Part shown: piece by piece, positions 53,915-62,163 of the stretch
Position numbering within the stretch: the first letter of the stretch is position 1
Layout of the letters: each line of letters begins with the position of its first letter
From: Massilia sp. NR 4-1
Lineage (GTDB): Bacteria > Pseudomonadota > Gammaproteobacteria > Burkholderiales > Burkholderiaceae_D
Reading direction: 5' to 3'
Assembly: GCF_001191005.1 (NCBI RefSeq)
Contig: NZ_CP012201.1
Location: 868,001 to 932,000, forward strand
Length of the DNA stretch: 64,000 nt
Translations under genes and position numbers: made by a program
The notes under the pieces: model-generated
The model's input: the letters and a program-made list of their open reading frames with translations, nothing else
Told to the model about the DNA's origin: nothing
The model's database searches: none

Positions 53915-55033
53915 TTACTGCATATCGATGCGTCCATACAAGCCATGCGCTTCGTCGCCCGGTCCGGCGGTGAAGAACAGGGTATTCGTCGGCTGCGCAT
54001 TGATGCCGTTGCCGAAAGCCAGTCCCCATAGACCGTCGATGACGATGGCAGCGCCATCGCTCTTGCCGAGCGCACCCATATAGGCGCCGCTGGCCGGATC
54101 ATAGGCATTGATGCGGCCATCGCCGAAATTTCCAACCAAGATCAGTTTGCTGAAACTGCCGAAATTGTCGGGCGCCAGTGCCATGCCCCAGGGCGCATTC
54201 AGCATGCCACCCGCAGCCAGCTGGCGCTGGAAATTGCCCTGCATATCGTAGACGGACACATAGCCCAGGCCCGCGCCGTGCTGCTCATCGTCGCCGCTGG
54301 TCTGGTGTTTCGCATAGCTGACATACAGTTTGTCGCCGATGGCCTGGATGCCGAATGGACCATAGCCGGAGGGAATGCCGCTGTCGCGGAAGCTGCCTGC
54401 CAGATTCACTTTATTGAAGCTGCCGTCGAACACGTCGATGCTGTTGTTGCGGAAGTCGGTGGCGTAGATATAGTTGACGCCAGTGACGCTGCCGATGGCC
54501 AGCCCTTTATACACCTTGCCCGCCGCGCTGCCGTCGTAGGCGGTGATGGCCTGGGTGCGGTTGACGCTGGGCGACCAGCCCGAAATGATGCCGCTTTCGC
54601 TGGCGAACAGGAAGGGACTGGCACCGCTGAGGCCATTCTGGCTGACCTTGAAGTCGCTGCTGGCATTAAAGACGATGCCGGTCGGATCGGGTTGGGTGCT
54701 GACCACCAGGGTTTGCGGCACGCCATTGCCGTCATACAGCGTGGATTTGGCGCTGCCGGCATTGGCGACCCAGACAAAGCCCTGGGGATTGAAGGCCAGC
54801 CCCCAGGCATTGATCAGATTCGGATCGGTGTGTGGCGCGCCTGTGCCATCCGACACCAGGGGGCTGAGCGCGAAACGCGTTACCGCTTGCGCCGGGGCGG
54901 GCGGCATATACGAGTTGCCACCATCGCCGCCATAACCGCCGCCGCAGGCACTGAGGCCGGCGCAAACGGCCAGCAGCACCATCGAGGCCAGGCCGCGCCA
55001 TGCGCCAGGGAAATCTGGCTTGTGAATATTCAT
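53915..55033 (-). CDS. TIGR03118-family lipoprotein, beta-propeller-like
   Basis: This encodes 372 residues. The lipobox LSACGG near residue 30, after a hydrophobic stretch, predicts a lipoprotein. The rest matches TIGR03118 proteins (LVSDGTGAPHTDPNLINAWG, FVWVANAGSAKSTLYDG, NYIYATDFRNNSIDVFDG, LNAPWGMALAPDNFG, DGLWGLAFGNG). The repeating WG/ATDF blocks suggest an NHL-like beta-propeller on the outer cell surface or in the periplasm. The function is unknown. It lies downstream of the ECF sigma operon on the same strand after an 81-base gap, so it may be a member or a regulated neighbour. Confidence 0.85.
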   Translation of the reverse strand: MNIHKPDFPGAWRGLASMVLLAVCAGLSACGGGYGGDGGNSYMPPAPAQAVTRFALSPLVSDGTGAPHTDPNLINAWGLAFNPQGFVWVANAGSAKSTLYDGNGVPQTLVVSTQPDPTGIVFNASSDFKVSQNGLSGASPFLFASESGIISGWSPSVNRTQAITAYDGSAAGKVYKGLAIGSVTGVNYIYATDFRNNSIDVFDGSFNKVNLAGSFRDSGIPSGYGPFGIQAIGDKLYVSYAKHQTSGDDEQHGAGLGYVSVYDMQGNFQRQLAAGGMLNAPWGMALAPDNFGSFSKLILVGNFGDGRINAYDPASGAYMGALGKSDGAAIVIDGLWGLAFGNGINAQPTNTLFFTAGPGDEAHGLYGRIDMQ

Positions 55034-55114
55034 GATATGTCCTCCTTCTTTATCGGCATGTGGTGCCGTGGATTCCCGCAGGCGGGCGCACGGTTCACCG
55101 GTGCGGCGAAATTC

Positions 55115-55831
55115 TCAGAAGGACCAGCTGGCGCGGACGCTGGTGCGGTCGGCGCGATAGACGGAACTGGCGTAGGTGGGATGGCGCAGTGCGCTATGGC
55201 TGTGCGTCACTTGTAGCGCGCACTGGCCGATGCTGAAGACCAGGCCCGCGCTCGCATCGTAGCGCTGAGGATAGCTTGGGCCGCTCAGGCTATGCAAATG
55301 GCCCAGGTGGACCAGGAAATTTACCTGCCGGTGCAAGGCCAGGGTAGCGTTGATCTCGGCATATAAGGTGCGCGTGCCACGTCCGAAGTAATTGGGCGAA
55401 TAGTACAGGCGCATGCCGAGACGTTCGCCGGCCAGCCCGGCGTACAGCTCACCATAGCCATAGCCAGGCTCCTGGCTGAACGCGGAGCGGCTGCTCCCCA
55501 GTTCCCAGACCAGGCCATTGGCCAAGCGCTGCGCATAACCGCCATAGGCCAGCAGATGCTGGCCGGTGCGGCCGGCATCGAGCCGCGTACCCGCCAGCAG
55601 CGCGCCCGCATACCAGCCATCGCGGCCATCATAGGCAAGGCCGAACTGCAGCGAGGCGCGGCCATCGCTCAGAGACATGCCGCGAAAGCGGTAATCGCTG
55701 GCATAGGCGATGCTGCCGCTGACTTGGGCCGAGGCGGCCGGCGCGGCCCCGGCCAGACAGGCGCTGGCCAGCATGACCATGCTGGCCGCGCGGCATGTGC
55801 TGATCAGGGAGGGGGAGCCTTGGACGTGCAT
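55115..55831 (-). CDS. TorF-family putative outer-membrane porin
   Basis: This encodes 238 residues from the ATG at 55831. An internal ATG at 55780, right at the signal peptide MVMLASACLAGAAPAASAQ, is a good alternative. The mature protein is built of alternating amphipathic strands (SGSIAYASDYRFRGMSLSDG, ASLQFGLAYDG, MRLYYSPNYFG, TLYAEINATL) and ends in an aromatic residue (RASWSF). This is the C-terminal signature of outer-membrane beta-barrels. YASDYRFRGMSLSD is typical of the TorF group. Its start overlaps the end of the subtilase gene by 28 bases, so it is translationally linked to the sigma/anti-sigma/protease operon. Cargo is unknown. Confidence 0.82.
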   Translation of the reverse strand: MHVQGSPSLISTCRAASMVMLASACLAGAAPAASAQVSGSIAYASDYRFRGMSLSDGRASLQFGLAYDGRDGWYAGALLAGTRLDAGRTGQHLLAYGGYAQRLANGLVWELGSSRSAFSQEPGYGYGELYAGLAGERLGMRLYYSPNYFGRGTRTLYAEINATLALHRQVNFLVHLGHLHSLSGPSYPQRYDASAGLVFSIGQCALQVTHSHSALRHPTYASSVYRADRTSVRASWSF

Positions 55832-57138
55832 GAGCAGGCGCACGCAGCGGCCGCGTGGGCAATGGTGGCACATGCGTCGATGGTACCAGCGTTCGCGCCA
55901 CCGCTGGCAATCAATGCGCGGCGGATGGCGCCGGCGCCGGCTTGCGGCTGCAATTCCGCCAGCAGCGCGGCCATGCCCGTCACATGGGCGGTGGCATACG
56001 AGTTGCCGCTGACGATGATCCAGTGTGCGCCGGGCGCCGGAGCCGGAATATCTCTGCCCGGCGCCAGCAAGGTGGCCCCGCTCAGGACGGGGGCATCCTC
56101 CAGGCGCGCCACGGCCAGCACGCCGGGATGGGAGGCGGGAAAACTGGCGGGCCGCGCCGGATCGGCAGCGCCGACCACGGTGGCGCCTTGAGCCAGCGCG
56201 ACGTCGAGCAGGCGCGCCAACAGGCGGTCGGCGGGGCCGGCCAGGCTCAGGTTGATGATCCGTGCGTGGCGCAGGATTGCTGCATGCAGAGCCTTGGCCA
56301 GCGTGAAGCTGTTGCACAGCGCCGTGGCGCCCTCGTTTTCCCAGCAGGCGCGCAATGCCAGCAGGTGCGCGGCCGGCGCCACGCCGACGATGGCGCCGCC
56401 GCCGCGCGCGGCGATGATGCCCGCTACGGCTGTGCCATGCGCCTCGGCGGCATAGGGGCTGGCATCGACGAAGTTTTCGGCGTGGCCGATCTGCCCGGCC
56501 AGATCGGGATGGCTGGTGTCCACGCCGCTGTCGATGACGGCCACCGTAACCTTGCGCCCGGTAGCGCGCTGGTGCAGTTCGGTCAGGCGCCAGTACTGTA
56601 CGGCCGGTTGCGCAAAAGCGAGCGAGGCCTGGGCCTGCAAACCCTGGAATTGCTGCATGGGCTGGGCCCACTCGACACGCGGATCGCGCGCCAGCAGGGC
56701 ACTCAGCGCATCGGCATCGGCGCCGGCCGGATAGGTGTAGACATAGCAGTCCAGGCCCAGTACGGGCATGGCCCAGTCGTCGACCAGCCGCAAGCCGTGG
56801 TGCCGGGCCAACTCCTCGGCCAGGCGGCGGCGCGCAGCGCGGCCGCTATCGCCGGCATAGCGGCCGCCGTAGTCCTGGTCGGGACGGAAGTGGGGCGGCG
56901 CCATGCGCAGCAGAACCAGCAGCTGGTGCGCCGCCTGCGGTGCTGCTGGTGCCGGTGCTGGCGCTGGGGCGGTCAGCAGCGCCAGCTCGGTCGGCATTGT
57001 GGCGGGCGGTCCCCATGGGCGCCAGGCTTGGCCGACCGTCTGCGCCGCACAGCTTGTGCCGGCGCTGGCCAGCAGCCATGCGAGCAGCAAGGATGGCAAG
57101 GTGCGGAAGGCACCGCCGAGGCTGGCCTGCGCGTTCAA
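55804..57138 (-). CDS. Exported subtilisin-like serine protease (S8)
   Basis: This encodes 444 residues with a signal peptide (TLPSLLLAWLLASAGTSCAA). A propeptide-like region follows (about 70-165: LLVLLRMAPPHF, RRRLAEELARHHG, VEWAQPMQQFQ). The peptidase domain has all three catalytic residues: Asp203 in AVIDSGVDTSHPD, His234 in HGTAVAGIIAA and Ser380 in GNSYATAHVTG. The Ser motif differs from the usual GTSMATPHVAG (Pro replaced by His) but keeps the nucleophile. It overlaps the anti-sigma gene by 4 bases. The operon suggests it acts in the periplasm on the anti-sigma factor or is a regulated output of the sigma factor. Confidence 0.9.
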   Translation of the reverse strand: MNAQASLGGAFRTLPSLLLAWLLASAGTSCAAQTVGQAWRPWGPPATMPTELALLTAPAPAPAPAAPQAAHQLLVLLRMAPPHFRPDQDYGGRYAGDSGRAARRRLAEELARHHGLRLVDDWAMPVLGLDCYVYTYPAGADADALSALLARDPRVEWAQPMQQFQGLQAQASLAFAQPAVQYWRLTELHQRATGRKVTVAVIDSGVDTSHPDLAGQIGHAENFVDASPYAAEAHGTAVAGIIAARGGGAIVGVAPAAHLLALRACWENEGATALCNSFTLAKALHAAILRHARIINLSLAGPADRLLARLLDVALAQGATVVGAADPARPASFPASHPGVLAVARLEDAPVLSGATLLAPGRDIPAPAPGAHWIIVSGNSYATAHVTGMAALLAELQPQAGAGAIRRALIASGGANAGTIDACATIAHAAAACACSCTSKAPPP

Positions 57139-57830
57139 GGCGCCTCTCCAATGGCGCCGTCATCAAGGGCTTCCACGCGTTCGACGGCGGCTTCGGCGCG
57201 TAGTGCCTGCAGCGTGGCGTGCCGCGCCTCCACTGGCAGTTGCAGCAAGTAAGCGCCGGTGACGGTTGGCCCGCCGCTGAGGCGGGCGCCGTGGGCGCGC
57301 AGCAGGCGCCGCAGCTCGCGTTCCGGCGTGGCGGGGTGGAACAGGATCACGGCATTGGCCTGGGCTGTTGCCATGCCCAGGACATGGTAGCCAGGGACTG
57401 GAGTGGGGCGCGGCATCCATAGCACCAGGATCAGAATGGCCTGTGCGGCGATCAGGAGGTAGGCCCAGCGACCAGGGGCAGGCCTGCGCTGGAGCCAGGC
57501 TGTCATGGCGCGCGTCCAGCGTCTGCCGGCTGCCCCCCCTGGTTGCGGAGCTGCGGCTTGCGGCGGCGCTTGCGGTGTTTCCGGCAGCCGTGCCAGCAGG
57601 CCGCTTAGCGCCTGCTCCATGTCCGGCAGCGCTGGAGCAGGGACTTCCTGCGCGGCCTGGTGCAGCCGGCGCTCCCAGTCGGCTTGGGCGCGGCAGGCGG
57701 CGCAGTCCAGCAGATGCAGGCGCAGCCGCGCGCTATCTTGCGCGCCGAGCAGGCCGTTCACATACCAGGGCAGCAATTCCTGCAGGGCTTGGTGGGCCGG
57801 GATATCGAGCGTGACGATGCGCGAAGTCAT
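57135..57830 (-). CDS. Transmembrane anti-sigma factor with subtilase-propeptide-like ectodomain
   Basis: This encodes 231 residues from the ATG at 57830, which overlaps the sigma gene stop as ATGA. The N-terminal cytoplasmic domain has the zinc-finger anti-sigma motif HLLDCAAC (His39, Cys43, Cys46), followed by a Pro/Ala linker. One membrane helix follows (about 122-139, RWAYLLIAAQAILILVLWMP). The periplasmic part (140-231) reads VILFHPATPERELRRLLRAH, GARLSGGP, GAYLLQLP, then LQALRAEAAVERVEAL. This is the beta-alpha-beta-beta-alpha-beta pattern of S8 protease propeptides. It should hold the ECF sigma factor inactive at the membrane. Confidence 0.85.
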   Translation of the reverse strand: MTSRIVTLDIPAHQALQELLPWYVNGLLGAQDSARLRLHLLDCAACRAQADWERRLHQAAQEVPAPALPDMEQALSGLLARLPETPQAPPQAAAPQPGGAAGRRWTRAMTAWLQRRPAPGRWAYLLIAAQAILILVLWMPRPTPVPGYHVLGMATAQANAVILFHPATPERELRRLLRAHGARLSGGPTVTGAYLLQLPVEARHATLQALRAEAAVERVEALDDGAIGEAP

Positions 57831-58429
57831 GGCGCTTCCTCCTGGGCGTCCGCCAGCAAAGACTTGAGCCGGTGGCGAGCGTGGAACATGCGGGTCTTGA
57901 CGGTATTTGCCGGGCAACCCGCGATCCCGGCGATTTCGCCATAGCCCAGGCCATGGAAATAAGTCAGCACCACGACCAGGCGTTGGGCCAGCGGCAACTG
58001 GCAGAGCGCGGCGTCAATGCGGCGCGACAATTCATGCGCCTCGGCCTGCCGTTCTGGCGAGGGCGTGGCCTCGTCGCAACAGTCTGCGCTTTCGGCCGGT
58101 TCGGCTGGCGCCATGCCATCGAGCTTGAGTGCCTTCAGCACTTTGCGCCAGGCGATGCCGAAAATCCAGGTCGAAACCTTGCAACTGCCGTCATAGCTGG
58201 CCGCTTTGCGCCAGACCACCAGGAACGTGTCGTTGGCGGCTTCCTCGATCAGAGCGGGATTGCGGCATATCCGGCCCAGAAAGCGTATCAGGCGCGGAAA
58301 ATAGCGGCGGTACAAGGTTTCGAACGCGCGCCGATCCCCGCCCGCGATTTCGCGCAGCAGCGTTATCTCGTCCGCGTCCAGCCTTGCCTGGCTGCTGGAG
58401 GCGGACAAGCGGCCCTGTTCGTGCGCCAT
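57827..58429 (-). CDS. ECF-family RNA polymerase sigma factor
   Basis: This encodes 200 residues from the ATG at 58429, which has AAGGAGG nine bases upstream. A start at 58531 was rejected for lacking homology. Region 2 is clear (GDRRAFETLYRRYFPRLIRF and AANDTFLVVWRKAASYDG, TWIFGIAWRKV). Region 4 is also clear (LPLAQRLVVVLTYFHGLGYG, EIAGIAGCPANTVKTRMFHA). A Cys pair (DCCDE) lies in the linker. It is first in a minus-strand operon with an anti-sigma factor, a subtilase and a porin. A TGTAAC at 58546-58541 upstream might belong to an autoregulated promoter, but I could not match a -10. Confidence 0.92.
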   Translation of the reverse strand: MAHEQGRLSASSSQARLDADEITLLREIAGGDRRAFETLYRRYFPRLIRFLGRICRNPALIEEAANDTFLVVWRKAASYDGSCKVSTWIFGIAWRKVLKALKLDGMAPAEPAESADCCDEATPSPERQAEAHELSRRIDAALCQLPLAQRLVVVLTYFHGLGYGEIAGIAGCPANTVKTRMFHARHRLKSLLADAQEEAP

Positions 58430-58635
58430 CTCCGATCCTCCTTCACCCGGTATATTCCGGCCGCGGGCCAAACGGTTCACCTCTCGAACCATGCTAGCAC
58501 CAAAGCAGGAGCGCGCGAGGCGGCAAGCCATTCACTGCTTGTTACAAATCCGCTGCCCAGGCTGGTTAAATTGGATTATTATTGCTTGATAGCAAGGAAG
58601 CCTGCCCCACCCAGCCACGCCGCACTGGAGTCGCC

Positions 58636-60186
58636 ATGAATGTCATGCCTTCCGATCCGCCCACCGCGGCCGATGCCGCCCGTTTCCTGGCCCAGGCCAG
58701 CATGGGCGCCAGCCGCGCCCAGATCGCCCAGGTGCAGTCGCTGGGCTATGCCGGCTGGCTCGATGCGCAATTCGCCATGCCCGCCAGCGGCTGGCGCTGG
58801 GATTGGCTGGTGGCCAAGGGCTTCAGCGCCACCACGTATAAAAACTCGGAGGCGGGCTTCGACCCCGCCGTCTGGCGCAAGCTGATTGCGTCTCCCGATA
58901 CGCTGCGCCAGCGCGTCACGCTGGCGCTGTCCGAGATCCTGGTGACATCGATCGGCGGCCTGGTGGGTGCCGGCTGGCGCCAGTTTTCCGCCGCCGCGTA
59001 CATGGACCTGCTGGAAGCGAACGCCTTCGGCAATTACCGCACCTTGCTGGGCCAGGTTTCCACCAGCGCCGCCATGGGCCAGTACCTGACTTATCGCGGC
59101 AGCCGCAAAGCCAATCCGGGAACCGGCGCCCACCCGGACGAGAACTATGCGCGCGAGCTGATGCAGCTGTTTACCATTGGCCTGGTGCAGCTGAACCAGG
59201 ACGGCACGCCGCAGACCGGCAAGGGCGGTGCGCCGCTCTACACTTATACCCAGGAAGACATCAGCGGCCTGGCGCGCATCTTCACCGGCTGGGACTTCGA
59301 CCTGGCGGGCGGCGACACCAGCACGCCCGACTTCCTGCGCCGTCCCATGCAGCAGATCGCGGCGCGCCACGAAAGCGGCGCTTCCAGCTTCCTCGGCAAG
59401 AGCGTGCCGGCGGGGATGGGCGGGGCCGATGCCTTGAACGCGGCGCTCGACATCATCTATGCGCACCCGAACGTCGGCCCCTTCATCGGCCGCCAGCTGA
59501 TCCAGCGCCTGGTGTGCAGCAATCCCAGTCCGGCCTATGTGTGGCGGGTGGCGGCCGCCTTCAATAACGACGGCACGGGCGCGCGCGGCAATCTGCGCGC
59601 CGTGGTCAAGGCCGTGCTGCTCGATCCGGAGGCGCGCCGCAGCGATGCGGCGGCCGCAGGCCAGGGCAAGCTGCGCGAACCCATGCTGCGCTTCCTGGCC
59701 TGGGCGCGCGCCTACGAGGTGAAGTCGGCCAGCGATGCCTGGGCCGTCGGCAATACCAGCGACCCGGCCGGCAAACTGGGACAAAGCCCGCTGCGCTCGC
59801 CTTCGGTGTTCAACTTCTTCCGCCCCGGCTATGTGCCGCCCAACAGCGGCATCGCCAGCGCCGGCCTGGTCGCGCCGGAATTCCAGATCGCCAATGAAAC
59901 CTCGGTGGTCGGCTATGTGAATTTCATGCAGCGCGCCGTCAGCGGCCGCATTGGCGACCTCGCTGCCGATTACGCATCGCTGATGCCGCTGGCCGAAAAC
60001 GGCAACGCCTTGCTGGCCGAGATCAATACCGTGCTGGCCGCCGGCCAGCTGGGCGCGGAATCGCAAGCCCTGATCGTGGGCGCCATCAACGCCATGGCGC
60101 GCGGCAACGATGCCGCGCGCCTGAACCGCATCCGCGCCGCCCTGACGCTGGCGCTGGCCGCGCCCGATTTCGTCGTCCTCAAGTAA
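58636..60186 (+). CDS. DUF1800 domain protein
   Basis: This encodes 516 residues from the ATG at 58636 (CTGGAG upstream). An earlier start at 58582 adds a non-conserved leader. Family features include AARFLAQASMGASRAQIAQV, the QRVTLALSEILV block, HPDENYARELMQLFTIGLVQ, FTGWDFD, a PFIGRQLIQRLVCSNPS segment, and the LREPMLRFL and SPSVFNFFRPGYVPP end region. DUF1800 proteins have no known activity. They nearly always precede a DUF1501 gene, as here (9-base gap). No clear signal peptide is visible, unlike the partner. It is divergent from the ECF operon. Confidence 0.9.
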   Translation: MNVMPSDPPTAADAARFLAQASMGASRAQIAQVQSLGYAGWLDAQFAMPASGWRWDWLVAKGFSATTYKNSEAGFDPAVWRKLIASPDTLRQRVTLALSEILVTSIGGLVGAGWRQFSAAAYMDLLEANAFGNYRTLLGQVSTSAAMGQYLTYRGSRKANPGTGAHPDENYARELMQLFTIGLVQLNQDGTPQTGKGGAPLYTYTQEDISGLARIFTGWDFDLAGGDTSTPDFLRRPMQQIAARHESGASSFLGKSVPAGMGGADALNAALDIIYAHPNVGPFIGRQLIQRLVCSNPSPAYVWRVAAAFNNDGTGARGNLRAVVKAVLLDPEARRSDAAAAGQGKLREPMLRFLAWARAYEVKSASDAWAVGNTSDPAGKLGQSPLRSPSVFNFFRPGYVPPNSGIASAGLVAPEFQIANETSVVGYVNFMQRAVSGRIGDLAADYASLMPLAENGNALLAEINTVLAAGQLGAESQALIVGAINAMARGNDAARLNRIRAALTLALAAPDFVVLK

Positions 60187-60195
60187 GGAGCCATC

Positions 60196-61596
60196 ATGAG
60201 CCGTTCGAGCACGATGAACGCGTCGCGCCGCGCTTTCCTGCAAAGGGCATCGGCCCTTTCCGTGGCGGGCGTGGCCGCGCCCTGGGCGCTGAACCTGGCG
60301 GCGCTGGCCGAGGCATCGGCCGCCACCGCCAGCGATTACAAGGCCATTGTCTGCGTCTTCCTATATGGCGGCAACGACTATGCCAATACCGTCGTGCCCT
60401 ACGATGCCAACAGCTATAACGGCTACTACAATCTGCGCCCCAAGCTGGCGCTGGCACGCGACGGTCTGGCGGCGACTTTGCTGAACCCTGCCAGCGCCCC
60501 GGCCGACTCCAGCGGCCTGCTGCGCCAGTATGCGCTGGCGCCCCAGCTCTCGCCGCTGCTGCCGCTGTTTGACGCGGGCAAGATGGGCGTACTGCTGAAC
60601 GTTGGACCGCTGATCCAGCCCACCACCAAGCAGCAGTACCTGGCCAAGTCGGTGCCGCTGCCGCCCAAGCTGTTTTCGCACAACGACCAGCAATCGATCT
60701 GGCAATCCTCCGCACCGGAAGGTGCGGTCTCGGGCTGGGGCGGGCGCATCGGCGACCTGTTCGAGGCAGGCAACGGCAATGCCACGTTCACCTGCGTGAA
60801 CGTGTCCGGCAACGCCGTCTACCTGTCCGGACGCTCGGCCGTGCAGTACCAGGTGTCGAGCAGCGGACCGGTGTCCTTCGATGCGCTGCAAAAGCCGCTG
60901 TTCGGTTCCACCGCGGCCAGCAGCGCCTTGCAGGCCATGCTCACCCAGCCGCGCGCCCATCTGCTGGAGCAGGAATATACCCGCGTCACCAAGCGCTCCA
61001 TCGACGCCAATGCCACGCTGAGCACCGCGCTGGCCGGCGCCCCGGCCATCAATACCGCCTTCCCGGCGTCCAACAGCCTGGGCGACCAGCTGAAAATGGT
61101 GGCGCGCATGATTTCGGCTGCCGGTGCGGTGGGGGCGAAACGGCAGGTCTTCTTTGTGTCGCTGGGCGGCTTCGATACCCACGATGGCCTGAGCACCGTG
61201 CATCCTGGCCTGCTGGGCAGCGTGGCGAATGCGCTGTCGGCTTTCTACGCGGCGACGGTGGAACTGGGCGTGGCGGACAAGGTGACGACGTTTACCGCCT
61301 CGGATTTCGGCCGCACGCTGACGGTGAACACCGACGGTTCGGACCATGGCTGGGGCAGCATGCACTTCGTGCTGGGCGGTGCCGTGAAAGGGCGCAGCTT
61401 CTACGGCATTCCGCCGCTGGTGGCGAATAACGGCGCCGACGACGTGGGGCAGGGACGGCTGCTGCCGACGACTTCCGTCGATCAATATGCGGCAACGCTG
61501 GGGAGCTGGTTGGGCGTATCGGACAGCGCCCTGCTGGCGCTGCTGCCCAACCTGGCCAATTACAACGCGTCGGCGCGCAGGCTGGGCTTCCTGTAG
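60196..61596 (+). CDS. DUF1501 domain protein with Tat signal
   Basis: This encodes 466 residues, with TAAGGAG just upstream. The N-terminus has a twin-arginine signal (SRRAFLQRASALSVAGVAAP), so the folded protein is exported by Tat. Family features are IVCVFLYGGNDYANTVVPYD, the GVLLNVGPLIQPTTK block, SHNDQQSIWQSS, FFVSLGGFDTHDGLS and FTASDFGRTLTVNTDGSDHG followed by WG. The fold is alkaline-phosphatase-like (sulfatase-related), which fits the DH/GG metal-ligand-like motifs, but the substrate is unknown. It pairs with DUF1800 upstream. Confidence 0.92.
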   Translation: MSRSSTMNASRRAFLQRASALSVAGVAAPWALNLAALAEASAATASDYKAIVCVFLYGGNDYANTVVPYDANSYNGYYNLRPKLALARDGLAATLLNPASAPADSSGLLRQYALAPQLSPLLPLFDAGKMGVLLNVGPLIQPTTKQQYLAKSVPLPPKLFSHNDQQSIWQSSAPEGAVSGWGGRIGDLFEAGNGNATFTCVNVSGNAVYLSGRSAVQYQVSSSGPVSFDALQKPLFGSTAASSALQAMLTQPRAHLLEQEYTRVTKRSIDANATLSTALAGAPAINTAFPASNSLGDQLKMVARMISAAGAVGAKRQVFFVSLGGFDTHDGLSTVHPGLLGSVANALSAFYAATVELGVADKVTTFTASDFGRTLTVNTDGSDHGWGSMHFVLGGAVKGRSFYGIPPLVANNGADDVGQGRLLPTTSVDQYAATLGSWLGVSDSALLALLPNLANYNASARRLGFL

Positions 61597-61611
61597 CGGG
61601 AGGAGGGAGGC

Positions 61612-62163
61612 TTAGCGCTGCAGCAGCATCGAACGCACGATGCCTTCCTTGGCCAGCACATAATCGTGGCCGGCCAGCACATAGTTGGTATTGGGTTGCA
61701 CCACCTTGATATTGACGAAGACCATATCGCTGGTTTCGGCATAGGAACCGACCACGATGGCCTGCGCCTTATGCGCCAGCGCCACCTCGCCCAGTTCGCG
61801 GGTCAGCATCAACTCGCCCTGGTTGCGCTTCATATACACGCTGTTGCGCAGCTTCATTTCCAGCATCTTGGTGCCGCCCTGCGCCATGCGGGTGGAAACC
61901 TGTTCCGAGATCAGGCGCCCCAGGGTGGAGGTCTGTTCCAGCGCGTCGATATTCACCACGGTCGCCATGATGACCGGCTGCTCGGCTTGCAGCTTGCCTG
62001 CCAGCTGGCGCAGCAGGGAGTCGGCGGCGGCGTAATTGGCGCCGACGAACTGGTTCGACGCCACGGTGTTGTAATTGGCTTCTTCCTTGGGCTGGTTGGC
62101 GCAGCCGGCCAGCAGCAGCGGCAAGGCCAGGGCGCTGGCGCACAGGAGTTTAACGGGGCGCAT
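61612..62163 (-). CDS. FlgO-family outer-membrane lipoprotein
   Basis: This encodes 183 residues with a lipoprotein signal (LCASALALPLLLAGCAN, lipidated Cys about 21). The FlgO-like domain is recognisable from ADSLLRQLAGKLQAEQPVIM, ATVVNIDALEQTSTLGRLIS, EQVSTRMAQGG and LGEVALAHKAQAIVVGSYAE. FlgO was described with FlgP as an outer-membrane protein needed for Vibrio flagella, but family members also occur outside flagellar loci, as here. The start overlaps the stop of the upstream lipoprotein gene (TGATG), so the two are translationally coupled. Confidence 0.85.
   Translation of the reverse strand: MRPVKLLCASALALPLLLAGCANQPKEEANYNTVASNQFVGANYAAADSLLRQLAGKLQAEQPVIMATVVNIDALEQTSTLGRLISEQVSTRMAQGGTKMLEMKLRNSVYMKRNQGELMLTRELGEVALAHKAQAIVVGSYAETSDMVFVNIKVVQPNTNYVLAGHDYVLAKEGIVRSMLLQR

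Noticed and set aside
55115..56671. A long reading of the porin frame extending into the protease gene
   Set aside because: The extra N-terminal part is an out-of-frame translation of the subtilase. The porin signal peptide and barrel start only after 55831.
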